15,229 nt of DNA, taken from an uncultured Planctomycetaceae bacterium (GTDB lineage Bacteria; Planctomycetota; Planctomycetia; Pirellulales; UBA1268). The stretch covers positions 1 through 15,229 of the forward strand of contig CALCGM010000487.1 of assembly GCA_937900985.1 (NCBI GenBank). Direction: 5' to 3'. The position numbers were made by a program, and so were the translations under genes. Positions 1-7,550 of the stretch are shown piece by piece. The notes under the pieces are model-generated. The model was given only the letters and a program-made list of their open reading frames with translations, did not search any database and had not been told where the DNA came from. Each line of letters begins with the position of its first letter. Within the stretch, counting starts at the first letter, position 1.

Positions 1-533
1 AGCAGTTCACGGCAATGATGCGTCTCGACCACAACCGGGCAATCTCGCAGCTGGCCTCCCGCACCGGTGCCGCGGTGACGTCGATCAAAAACACGGTGGT
101 CTGGGGCAACCATTCTCCCACGATGTATCCCGACATCCGCTTTGCCACGATTGATGGAAAGCCCGCCGCAGACGTGGTGGCTGACGAGAACTGGTACCGC
201 AACGACTACATCCCGAAAGTCGGCAAGCGTGGTGCGGCGATCATCGAAGCTCGCGGCCTTTCATCAGCCGCCTCTGCCGCCAATGCCGCCATTGATCACA
301 TGCGAGACTGGAACCTCGGCAGCAACGGTGCCTGGGTGACGATGGGAATCGTCTCCGACGGGTCGTACGACATTCCCGAGGGCCTGATCTACGGCATGCC
401 CTGCACCTGCGCCGACGGCAAGTGGGAAGTGGTTCAGGGCCTGGAAATCGACGCCTTCTCCCGCGAGAAGATGGATGCCACGCTCAAGGAAATCACCGAC
501 GAGCGCGACGCCATCGAGCACCTGCTGGGCTAA
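1..533 (+). CDS. mdh: Malate dehydrogenase, C-terminal half (5' end outside window)
   Basis: NAD-dependent malate dehydrogenase, which interconverts malate and oxaloacetate in the cytoplasmic TCA cycle. The frame is already open at base 3 (QFTAMMRLDHNRA...), so the ATG at 15 is internal and the gene starts upstream of the window. About 176 residues are visible, roughly half of the usual ~330. Diagnostic motifs are RLDHNRA, the catalytic-histidine segment VVWGNHSPTMYPD, and the conserved C-terminal stretch TMGIVSDGSYDIPEGLIYGMP. The TAA stop at 531-533 is only 21 bp from the stop of the convergent sulfatase gene. Family assignment is secure. No lesion is visible. Confidence 0.95.
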   Translation, partial: QFTAMMRLDHNRAISQLASRTGAAVTSIKNTVVWGNHSPTMYPDIRFATIDGKPAADVVADENWYRNDYIPKVGKRGAAIIEARGLSSAASAANAAIDHMRDWNLGSNGAWVTMGIVSDGSYDIPEGLIYGMPCTCADGKWEVVQGLEIDAFSREKMDATLKEITDERDAIEHLLG

Positions 534-554
534 AGCCACCCGCAGCGGCCCCGC

Positions 555-2057
555 CTAGCGGTCCTCAGCCACGTTTCCTGCTGGCCGAATCGCCGTTCCG
601 ACCACACCCGACAGGCGATCGCCGAGTTCGGCACGGATCGGCTCGGCCAGGCTGGCAAGTCGTTGGACCACGTCGGGATGTCGCGTGGCGAGATTGTGCT
701 GCTCGCCAGGATCCTTCTCGAGGTCATACAGGGCGAGCGGCGTGTGGGCCACCTTGTAGCCGTGGCGGCTGGCGATGCCGTGGATGCCCGACTGCGTGAT
801 TGAGGCCGGGGTGAGCTTGTCGAAGTTCGAGGGCTTACCATTGCGACCTGGCTCGCCAGCCACCGTCAGGTAGTCGTGCTCAAAGTGCAGCTTCCAACGG
901 CCGCTCCGCACAGCCTGAAGCTCGCCACCGGCATAGAAGACGAGCGCCTTGTGCGGCGATGCGGCGGTTTCATCTCCCGTGAGCAGCGGGCGAATGTCTT
1001 CGCCGTCAATCGTCCGCTCGGGCTGGGTACCGCCCACGAGGCCTGCGATCGTTGGCAGCAGGTCGATCGTCATCGCTGCTGCGTCGCAGACCGTTCCGGC
1101 AGGGATCGTGCCTGGCCACCGCATCAGGCAGGGCGTTCGCACTCCCCCTTCAAACGTTGTGAGCTTGCCTTCCCGTAGCGGCCCGCTGCTGCCCGCGTGT
1201 TCGCCATACGAGAGAAACGGTCCGTTGTCCGACATGAAGATCACGAGCGTCTGCTCATCGAGGCCGTGCTTTTCCAGGGCCGCGAGCACCTGCCCGACCG
1301 ACCAGTCGAGCTCCTCAATCACATCGCCATAGAGGCCGCGGGCCGAAGTTCCCTCAAAGCTCCCTGAGGCAAAGATCGGCACATGCGGCATCACATGCGG
1401 CATGTAAAGAAAAAACGGCCGATCCTTCTCCGCCTCAATGAAGGCAACTGCTCTCTCGGTAAACCGCTTTGTGAAGAGGGCCTGATCCGGGTCCTGCTCG
1501 ATCACCTCTCGCCCATCGTAGAGCGGCAGCGGCGGCATCGTGGCATGCAGCACGGGGTGATACTTCGTGTTGTCGTTGGAATAGGGAATCCCCAGGAACT
1601 GATCGAAGCCATTCTCCAAGGGGGCAAACTCAGGCACGGTGCCGAGGTGCCACTTGCCAAGAATGATGGTGGCGTAGCCACGTTCCTTGAGCATCTCCGG
1701 TAGCAGCCACTCATCAGGATGGATGCCAACAGTGCTCGTGTGATTGAGGGCGCCGGCCATGCTCACCCGGGTTGGATAGCAGCCCGACATCAAAGCCGCC
1801 CGCGACGCCGTGCAGACCGCCTGAGCCACATAGAAGCTTGTAAACTGTCGCCCTTCTGCGGCGAGCCGATCCATGCTTGGCGTCTTCACATCGGCTGCCC
1901 CGAAGCAGCCCACATCGCCGTACCCCTGATCGTCGGTATAGATCAGCACGATGTTCGGCGGCGCCGACTCATCTCGGCCATGCGCATGGTCCACCGCCAA
2001 GGCCAGCATCACCCCCAGCAGGGCACACACAAGGAAGTTGGGGCGTGTTGGCGTCAT
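555..2057 (-). CDS. Secreted formylglycine-dependent sulfatase (arylsulfatase A / GALNS-like)
   Basis: Type I sulfatase, 500 residues, predicted to hydrolyse sulfate esters on polysaccharides outside the cytoplasm. A signal peptide is visible (MTPTRPNFLVCALLGVMLALAVDHAHG, then RDESAPP; given here as the segment 1-27). Next come the metal-binding IYTDDQGYGD, the nucleophile motif C-T-A-S-R, whose Cys would be converted to formylglycine, GKWHLG, the MPHVMPHVP segment and the metal ligand motif FMSDNGP. The end matches the family C-terminus (ALYDLEKDPGEQHNLA). The ATG at 2057 is chosen because GGAG lies 9 nt upstream and the signal peptide follows at once; an in-frame ATG at 2081 has no ribosome site. 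The gene is convergent with mdh and divergent from the AbiE module. Substrate cannot be read from the sequence. Confidence 0.93.
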   Translation of the reverse strand: MTPTRPNFLVCALLGVMLALAVDHAHGRDESAPPNIVLIYTDDQGYGDVGCFGAADVKTPSMDRLAAEGRQFTSFYVAQAVCTASRAALMSGCYPTRVSMAGALNHTSTVGIHPDEWLLPEMLKERGYATIILGKWHLGTVPEFAPLENGFDQFLGIPYSNDNTKYHPVLHATMPPLPLYDGREVIEQDPDQALFTKRFTERAVAFIEAEKDRPFFLYMPHVMPHVPIFASGSFEGTSARGLYGDVIEELDWSVGQVLAALEKHGLDEQTLVIFMSDNGPFLSYGEHAGSSGPLREGKLTTFEGGVRTPCLMRWPGTIPAGTVCDAAAMTIDLLPTIAGLVGGTQPERTIDGEDIRPLLTGDETAASPHKALVFYAGGELQAVRSGRWKLHFEHDYLTVAGEPGRNGKPSNFDKLTPASITQSGIHGIASRHGYKVAHTPLALYDLEKDPGEQHNLATRHPDVVQRLASLAEPIRAELGDRLSGVVGTAIRPAGNVAEDR

Positions 2058-2192
2058 GGGTGCGGTCTCCGGCAGTCGCATAGCGTTCGTGTGTGGCCAT
2101 GAACATACCCAATCGAACGAGCCCCTGCGGCAACGCTGCGATCGGCTCGGGCGGAGAATCAAAAGCCACATCAGCATCTCCAAGCATTTGTA

Positions 2193-2221
2193 TTGCCAGG
2201 GATTCTTAAGTAACTTATCAT
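2193..2221 (+). promoter_or_regulatory. Sigma-70-type promoter for the AbiE module
   Basis: TTGCCA (2193-2198) and TATCAT (2216-2221) are separated by exactly 17 bp. Each hexamer matches the consensus at five of six positions. The stretch is locally AT-rich within the divergent sulfatase/abiEii gap. Transcription would begin near 2228, giving a leader of about 37 nt before the ATG at 2265. This is a pattern match; no start site has been measured. Confidence 0.6.
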
Positions 2222-2264
2222 AACATTTTCGTTGTGCTTTGCCTCTCGAAAAACAGCGGTCACC

Positions 2265-3053
2265 ATGAATGAGCGATATGAGATTACTGAACGGCTGCAA
2301 ACACTGGTCGCTCAGCTGGTGGCAACGCAGCCCGCCGGGGCCGGGCTCTGCCTGATCGGAGGATTCCGCTACCGCATGCTCGACCGCGGCCCACGTCGGT
2401 CGGTCGACATCGACTTCCACTGGACGGAGAGCCTGACGGCAAAGCGGACTGAACTGATCGCCCTCTTCCAACGCCGTCTCCTTCCCGAGTCGAAGCGGAG
2501 GTTTCAGGTGGAGGGCTCCGTCACCGCCGGCGACGTTCGTGAGGAGTCTGATGCTGTCGCCGTCATCGATCTCGCATTTTGGCGACTCGGTTCCGCACTC
2601 GGTCGAATTGAAATCCCGGTTGATATCACCCGGATCGACACCGCTGATGCGGCGATTGCCAAGACATTCGCTGGCACAGTCTTTCGGACCGTGACCGATG
2701 CTGACATGCTCGAATCGAAGGTGATCGCCATTCTCTGCAGGTCGTTCCTTGAACACCGGGACCTATTGGACCTCTACCTGTTTGCGAGTCACGCGACTGA
2801 GCCAACACCGGCCCGTATCGCGGCGAAGCTCCAGCAAAGAGGTGTTCACCAGTCGGCCGCTCTTCGCCGCATAGAGCAGATCGCTCAGTCAGAGGCACAT
2901 CATGCGAAGTCGCTCGATGCGGTCATCCAAGAACAGGTGGACGCATCGCCGGCCTCGCTTCTTGCAGAGGTTGGGGGTGGGCAGGCGGTCTTCAATGAAA
3001 CGCTCCGCCTTCTCAGAAGCCTTCTCGGCCACCACGAGGAGACCGAGGCATGA
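2265..3053 (+). CDS. abiEii: AbiEii/AbiGii-family nucleotidyltransferase toxin
   Basis: Toxin half of a type IV-like AbiE toxin-antitoxin / phage-abortive-infection module. The family (DUF1814) has a polymerase-beta-type nucleotidyltransferase fold. In the 262-residue product, motif I is complete: GG at residues 32-33, then S46, D48 and D50 (RRSVDIDF). The lysine-bearing helix DADMLESKVIAIL follows, then the family motif RDLLDLY. Length fits the family. The ATG at 2265 is chosen over the in-frame TTG at 2232 because it is a standard start lying after the promoter, though no strong Shine-Dalgarno site is seen. The stop overlaps the next start as ATGA at 3050-3053, so the two genes are translationally coupled. 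Unlike the classical abiEi-abiEii order, the toxin gene comes first. Confidence 0.88.
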   Translation: MNERYEITERLQTLVAQLVATQPAGAGLCLIGGFRYRMLDRGPRRSVDIDFHWTESLTAKRTELIALFQRRLLPESKRRFQVEGSVTAGDVREESDAVAVIDLAFWRLGSALGRIEIPVDITRIDTADAAIAKTFAGTVFRTVTDADMLESKVIAILCRSFLEHRDLLDLYLFASHATEPTPARIAAKLQQRGVHQSAALRRIEQIAQSEAHHAKSLDAVIQEQVDASPASLLAEVGGGQAVFNETLRLLRSLLGHHEETEA

Positions 3054-3637
3054 AAGCGATCGCCTGGATGCGGTATCTGTCTGAGCAGCGGGACCACCAC
3101 GACAAGCATCTCTTCACCGTCACCGAACTCGCAAACGTTGCAGCGACGTCACCAGCAGTCATGAACGTCGAGTTGTCGCGGCTCATCCAGCAGGGTGTTC
3201 TCCGTCGCTGGGCAACAGGCCGCTACGGTCTTCCGAGTGACGTCCCACCCGGCGTCCTCGTGAGCTCGATCGACCCCGATGCCTACGCCACTGGAGCCTG
3301 GGCCCTGGCCGAGCACGGCTTTATCACTCAACAGCTCTACGAAATGGACTGCTTTACAAGACGGCGGCACAACCGTTCACGACGACGCTCCACACCGCTC
3401 GGCACCCTGGTATTCGTGACCGTGAGCCCTCGACTGCATAGCGTTCCGGCACAGGCTGGAATCGCACCGCCAGACCAGGCACTCTGCGACCTCTTCTACG
3501 TCGCCCGGCGGCGCGGCCTCGCCCCAGAGAGCCTCTACACATTTCGGAAGCTCGACTCGTTGAATCTTGGGAGCGATCTGCTGGCGCGATACCCCAAAAC
3601 CGTCCAGCGTGACGTCGAAGAGCTGTGTGCCGGGTAA
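3050..3637 (+). CDS. abiEi: AbiEi-family antitoxin with winged-helix DNA-binding domain
   Basis: Probable antitoxin and autorepressor partner of the upstream nucleotidyltransferase. The 195-residue product starts with a winged-helix segment at roughly residues 18-62: FTVTELANVAATSPAVMNVE followed by LSRLIQQGVLRRWATGRYGL, the pattern of AbiEi N-terminal domains. The middle contains the typical strand region (LGTLVFVTVSPRLHS), then APPDQALCDLFYVARRRGL, which matches the conserved PEKALLDLLY-like helix of AbiEi antitoxins. In known systems AbiEi binds its own promoter; here the candidate operator would be around 2190-2260, but I see no clear inverted repeat there. The gene is convergent with the MFS transporter gene, with 86 bp between stops. 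Confidence 0.82.
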   Translation: MKAIAWMRYLSEQRDHHDKHLFTVTELANVAATSPAVMNVELSRLIQQGVLRRWATGRYGLPSDVPPGVLVSSIDPDAYATGAWALAEHGFITQQLYEMDCFTRRRHNRSRRRSTPLGTLVFVTVSPRLHSVPAQAGIAPPDQALCDLFYVARRRGLAPESLYTFRKLDSLNLGSDLLARYPKTVQRDVEELCAG

Positions 3638-3723
3638 GCACCGCCATTCAACCACACACGGCAGACCAGGCCCGCAGCGGCGGGAAGTCTCGCAGGAAGC
3701 CTCGCTCCCCCTGCCAAAGCGGC

Positions 3724-5025
3724 TCATCCCGGCGATCCAGCTGCATCCAGCGGCCGGATTCGGCCGGCTACCACGAGGCTCGCGAACGTCGTGCCCGCTG
3801 CCAGCATGCCGACGGTGCCAAAGTTGCGGAGCGGCTCGCCTGTGCCGCCTTCGAGCATCATGCCGCCAACAGCCGTGCCGAGGCCGCAGGCGACATGCTG
3901 CACGGCGGAGTTGGCCGACATAAAGCTGCCGCGATATCGCGGCTCAATGCTCGACATGATCAAGGCCATGGCAGCCACCATCCTGCCCGAGTTCGCTGCC
4001 ATGAGCATAGCCGTCAGGCTTGCCGCAGCGACGATTCCCACCCTTCCCACATGCGTGAGCACGAGCATCATCACCGCCGACACGGATGCCAGGCAGAGGA
4101 ACACTCGCAGCCCGCCGGATCGATCGACAGCTCTCCCGATGAGCGGCGTGCAGACGAGGGTCAACAGTCCTCCTGCCACAAACACCGTTGAAAGCTCTGC
4201 CTCCGTCACGCCACCACTGGCGACAAATGCGATGCTGATGTATGGAATCACCAAAAAGCCGCCGGCCATCATCAGCCCAATCAGCAAGAACGCACGGTAG
4301 TGAGCTGGCTGCGTCAGGGTCTCCAGCAGGCGATCCAGCGGATTGCGTGACGTGGCATCACGGTGCGGTGGTACGGCCGGCGGTGGTACGGCCGGCGGTG
4401 GCACTGCCGGCGGTGGCACTGCCGGCAGCGACCACCCGGCCAGCACGGCCAGCGGCAGCCCAGCCAGCGCGAGGAGGTAAAACGGCATCGCCCAGCCGAA
4501 TGCGGTGCCCACCGCGATCCCCAGCGGAACACCCGCCACCGAAGCCACTCCAAATGCCAGCATCAGCATGCTGTTGGCATGCCCGCGGCGTTCAGTCGGA
4601 AACACGTCCGCGACGATGGCTAGCGCGAGTGCCCCATGAACTCCACCAAAGCCTCCCGTGATGCAGCGTGTTGCAAGTAGAAACGGGTACGACGTGGCCA
4701 GTCCGCAGGCGGCCGTGCCGGCAATCAGGCCGAGTGACAACACAATGTACGTCGCCTTTCTCGGCAACCGATCAAGCCAGGCCGCGGAGAAGAAGCCTGC
4801 GACACCAGCAGCGAGCGTGTAGGACGACACGATCCAGCCAAACTGGTGAGCTCTGATGCCAAGATCAGCCTGCAGCTGCGGCCCCAGCGGCATCACGATC
4901 ATGAAGTCCACCAGATTGATGAACTGCAACCCGGCAAGCGTCAGCAGAATCAAGCCCCCGCTGCTCGCCGAGGCCGATCTTGGCTGATGCGAGGACTCCA
5001 CCTCATCGTTCGATGTTGCAAACAC
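3724..5025 (-). CDS. MFS transporter, DHA1-like, with proline-rich central loop
   Basis: Twelve-helix major facilitator superfamily permease in the inner membrane; the substrate is unknown. The first helix carries LQFINLVDFMIVMPLGPQL, a signature of DHA1-type exporters and sugar-efflux-like permeases. Loop 2-3 has the MFS motif A variant SAAWLDRLPRK. The central cytoplasmic loop contains four copies of a PAVPP unit encoded by a 15-bp tandem repeat. Start choice: GTG at 5025 has a strong GAGGAGAGG Shine-Dalgarno site ending 10 nt upstream. A further GTG at 5070 would add 15 residues and overlap the end of hepT by 16 bp, but lacks a well-spaced site. The gene lies directly downstream of mntA-hepT on the same strand and is probably cotranscribed. 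Confidence 0.88.
   Translation of the reverse strand: MFATSNDEVESSHQPRSASASSGGLILLTLAGLQFINLVDFMIVMPLGPQLQADLGIRAHQFGWIVSSYTLAAGVAGFFSAAWLDRLPRKATYIVLSLGLIAGTAACGLATSYPFLLATRCITGGFGGVHGALALAIVADVFPTERRGHANSMLMLAFGVASVAGVPLGIAVGTAFGWAMPFYLLALAGLPLAVLAGWSLPAVPPPAVPPPAVPPPAVPPHRDATSRNPLDRLLETLTQPAHYRAFLLIGLMMAGGFLVIPYISIAFVASGGVTEAELSTVFVAGGLLTLVCTPLIGRAVDRSGGLRVFLCLASVSAVMMLVLTHVGRVGIVAAASLTAMLMAANSGRMVAAMALIMSSIEPRYRGSFMSANSAVQHVACGLGTAVGGMMLEGGTGEPLRNFGTVGMLAAGTTFASLVVAGRIRPLDAAGSPG
4366..4425 (-). repeat. 15-bp tandem repeat inside the MFS gene
   Basis: About four copies of a 15-bp unit: two of TACGGCCGGCGGTGG (4372-4401), then two of CACTGCCGGCGGTGG-type (4402-4425, the last diverged), with a partial copy in front. 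Read on the minus strand it encodes repeated PAVPP units in the cytoplasmic loop between the two six-helix halves. Because the unit length is a multiple of three, copy-number change keeps the frame. Confidence 0.85.
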
Positions 5026-5054
5026 TTCGCTACGGCCTCTCCTCAACTGCTTTC

Positions 5055-5474
5055 TCAAGGCCGAATGCACACCCCAAGGGCTTTTCCCAACAGTATCCAG
5101 TCTTGATGACCGGCGTCGACCACCCAGCGAAGCACATTGAGGTTCATCTCTTCATATTGATGAACAGCAATGTTGCGGAATCCAACCATTCCTTGGAGAG
5201 ATGACGAAAGCCGTTGGTCGATGAAGCTGCCGCGCTCGAGCAGCACGAAAGCATCCCCCATACTCTGGGGCATCCCGAGATGCCGCTCGGCAACGACATG
5301 CATCGCCATGTCGATCGCGGCCTGGCAGGCTCGCTCAACATTGAGCGTGAGCGCATCAAGATGCGTGTAGTCGTCAAACTGAGGGGCAGCTGCAGCCTCT
5401 TCCTGCATGCGACGGATGCATCGCTCAATGATCGATGCCTTGTTCAGCAAGACGTCGTCAGGCGGCGTAGGCAT
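5055..5474 (-). CDS. hepT: HepT-like (DUF86) toxin of an MntA/HepT module
   Basis: HEPN-domain toxin of the MntA/HepT (type VII) toxin-antitoxin family. Product is 139 residues, the usual size, and predicted all-helical. The catalytic HEPN motif RX4HXY is intact: R100, H105, Y107 in FRNIAVHQYEEMN. HEPN proteins of this kind act as RNases. The ATG at 5474 lies inside the 3' end of mntA, giving a 17-bp overlap, which is typical coupling for this pair and excludes the longer upstream reading. The stop at 5055-5057 is 29 bp from the preferred MFS start. Confidence 0.88.
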   Translation of the reverse strand: MPTPPDDVLLNKASIIERCIRRMQEEAAAAPQFDDYTHLDALTLNVERACQAAIDMAMHVVAERHLGMPQSMGDAFVLLERGSFIDQRLSSSLQGMVGFRNIAVHQYEEMNLNVLRWVVDAGHQDWILLGKALGVCIRP

Positions 5475-5862
5475 GCAGGACCTCCCGGCGGGCAACCTGC
5501 AAGGCGGCATACATCGACAGCACCCGCATCGCAAAAGTCGCTGTCACGACATGGTCACGCTCAACGAGCACGCGTCCCTTGGCAATGGTTTCCCTGGCAA
5601 AGACGAGGTTGCGTGTGCTCAGAATGCCGAGATCGACCGGCCGCTGGAAAACCCGCTCCAACGCCGCCGACAGCAGTAGCCTCTCTTTTCCGCTCATCAC
5701 CTTCGCCGTGCGCAGCAGGATGGCAATATCGACATCGCTGTCTTCCCGTAGCCGGTTTTCTGCGGCAGACCCAAGCAGATACGCGGCCTCAACAGCAGGA
5801 TGCTCGAGGAGGATCGCCTTGGCCTTCTGCAGCGATGCGTGGTGGATTGAGTTGGTCGCCAT
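5458..5862 (-). CDS. mntA: MntA-type minimal nucleotidyltransferase antitoxin
   Basis: Antitoxin partner of HepT. In characterised pairs MntA neutralises HepT by AMPylating the tyrosine of the RX4HXY motif. The 134-residue protein shows the exact GSX10DXD signature: G31-S32, then ten residues, then D43 and D45 (GSAAENRLREDSDVDIAIL). The rest fits the family, including PVDLGILSTRN and the C-terminal helices. ATG at 5862; the ribosome site is weak. It is the first gene of the minus-strand run mntA-hepT-MFS. The upstream gap (5863-5995) must hold the promoter, but I could not pick a convincing one. Confidence 0.88.
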   Translation of the reverse strand: MATNSIHHASLQKAKAILLEHPAVEAAYLLGSAAENRLREDSDVDIAILLRTAKVMSGKERLLLSAALERVFQRPVDLGILSTRNLVFARETIAKGRVLVERDHVVTATFAMRVLSMYAALQVARREVLHAYAA

Positions 5863-5995
5863 GCAGGATCGCCAAACGCAGCATTGCGAGCACCCGCACT
5901 CGCATGCAGCTTATCCTACTCTGCCCAACAATCAACGAATACGTCACCGCTCCTGGCAGCTCCCGGCACCAAGAATCAGTCGGCGACAGCCGTTC

Positions 5996-6955
5996 TCATC
6001 CGGCCTGTCTCTGCTTTCGCTGGCCGCCTTTTCGGCCACCCTTTCCACTCTGTCCACCGTCACCCTGCTGGCGGCCTCGCGGCCGTTCGGCAGCTGGATC
6101 GTAGGCCGGGTTGGGCTGAGTTGGGATCGCCGCCTGCGTCGTGGACTGCCAGGTGCGGAGCGTGCTCGCAAGGGCCGAAGCCTTGGCCGGCTCGGTGCTG
6201 GCCAGGTGGTTTGACTCGCCCGGATCCTTCCGCAGGTTGTAGAGCTCCACATGCCCACCGTCTTCGAAGAACTCGATCAGTTTGTAGTCGCCTTCGCGGA
6301 CGGCGCTCGATGGCGTTGATTTGCCGATGTAGCAGGGGAAGTGCCAGAAGAGCGGCCTCGACTCACCCAGCCGTTTCCCACTGAGCAGCGGCACCAGGCT
6401 CGCACCATCGAGCTGCGACTGCGGCACCAGGCCCGCCAGTTCCACAAGCGTGGAATAGAAGTCGATGCTCGCAACGGGCTCTGCGGATGTCAGTCCGGGC
6501 CGAATCGTTCCCGGCCACCACATCGCTAGCGGCACGCGGATGCCACCCTCATAGAGCTGCCCCTTGCCGCCCGCGAGTGGCGGCGTGTAGGAGGCGGTGC
6601 CACCATTGTCGCTGGTGAAGATCACCAGCGTGTTCTCGGTGATCCCCTGCGACGTCACCGCCTGCATGATGCGGCCGATGTTGCGGTCGACCGCCTCAAT
6701 GGTGGCGGCGTAGGCGGGATCGTTGCGGCCATCCCGCAGCCTAGCGGCCTTCTGCTCATACTTCGCCAGCAGGTCGGCCTCGGACTCAAACGGTGCATGC
6801 ACGGCATGATCGGCGTAGTAGGCAAAGAAAGGCCGGTTGCTCGGCTCGGTGGCAAAGGCAATCACAGCATCCGTGAGGCGATCCGAGAGCTGGCGGCCCT
6901 CGTCGTCGAAGTAGGCGTCTTTGCCAAAGCCGAGGTCTTGAGGAAACACGACCAC
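5996..6955 (-). pseudogene. Sulfatase C-terminal half, N-terminal catalytic part deleted
   Basis: About 319 codons of a type I sulfatase. Retained are the PFFAYYADHAVHAPF segment, the metal motif IFTSDNGG, GGKGQLYEGGIRVP, and the terminal LYNLRKDPGESNHLAS. A basic Gly/Lys/Arg-rich tail, common in planctomycete sulfatases, closes the protein. The first ~150-200 residues are missing, including the metal-binding DD and the C-X-P/A-S-R formylglycine motif, so it cannot be an active sulfatase. The frame begins where a YHYH-domain fragment ends. A GTG at 6955 is preceded by a perfect AGGAGGT (6967-6973) 11 nt upstream, so translation of the fragment is possible. Most likely a deletion remnant. Confidence 0.85.
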
Positions 6956-7365
6956 GCCGCTCGTGAACCTCCTGACTGGTTTTCACGCCGTTGGGATCGA
7001 TGTAGGTAAACAGCACCGAGCCGTTGTCACCAAGGGTGTATTCCACAGAGCCTTCGCGGCCCCCCACCTCGTAGACCAGCCGCTTGGTGTCGGCAGCCGG
7101 GCTCGTAAAGCTCACGATGCGTGCGTTGGGAAACTGCCGGAGCGACTCGCGACGCGGCTGCGCCCGCGGCTGGGGATCGACCTGCCCGTCCTTCTCGATC
7201 ACTTCGCCATGGAAACCACCGTTGAGATAGGGATAGGTCGTGGTGGCGTGGTAGTGGTAGTCGTCGGCCCGGCCGCAGTGGCCGCCAAACGTATCGAGCT
7301 CACCGATCGCAAAAGGAATCCTCCCCACGGTTGTTGAGTGGGTTGAAGATCGGAATCCCGTTGAC
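6954..7365 (-). pseudogene. YHYH-domain protein fragment with a frameshift
   Basis: Internal to C-terminal part of a YHYH-domain protein, a secreted family of unknown function common in planctomycetes and marine bacteria. Visible pieces are NGIPIFNPLNNRGEDSF, then in the next frame AIGELDTFGGHCGRADDYHYH and YPYLNGGFHGEV, and finally YEVGGREGSVEYTLGDNG with VLFTYIDPNGVK. The switch of frame occurs at a run of four A (7311-7314, + strand); three would restore one continuous frame. There is no start codon or signal peptide: the 5' side runs directly into a sigma-factor fragment and the 3' side into a sulfatase fragment. Confidence 0.8.
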
Positions 7366-7494
7366 CGCGACGGCAACGTCCTGCAACACGTCATCCCGCT
7401 CGCGGAAATCCCGAACGACCGTGGAGAGGAAGGCCGCCACCGCCGGCTGTGCCAGCACCCAGAGCCTCGTTGCCTCAACAATCTGCCGATCCAC
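7363..7494 (-). pseudogene. ECF sigma factor, N-terminal fragment
   Basis: First ~43 codons of a planctomycete-type sigma-70/ECF factor: ATRLWVLAQPAVAAFLSTVV followed by RDFRERDDVLQDVAVAV, the start of region 2. The GTG start at 7494 still has a GGAGG site 8 nt upstream, so the translation start is intact. After DVAVA the frame continues without interruption into the YHYH fragment, and the hybrid would stop after 64 residues because of the frameshift. Regions 2.2 to 4 are absent, so it cannot function as a sigma factor. The family call rests on a short stretch but the pattern is characteristic. Confidence 0.7.
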
Positions 7495-7550
7495 GTTCGT
7501 ATCCTCCGGCCATCTGCAGGTCCCGCACCAGGGTCTTATCCACTGTGGCC

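Noticed and set aside
2058..2756. The sulfatase reading frame stays open far upstream on the minus strand, giving a possible 733-codon frame.
   Set aside because: The extra part has no sulfatase or other domain, lies antisense to the abiEii gene and its promoter, and the signal peptide plus Shine-Dalgarno site fix the start at 2057.
3680..3693. CCCGC/GCGGG hairpin between the convergent abiEi and MFS genes, considered as a terminator.
   Set aside because: Stem of only five pairs with no T run on either side; common in high-GC DNA.
5214..6104. A 296-codon plus-strand open frame across the mntA/hepT region.
   Set aside because: It is antisense to two well-supported genes with intact catalytic motifs, and its product is Arg/Pro/Ser-rich as expected of high-GC shadow frames.
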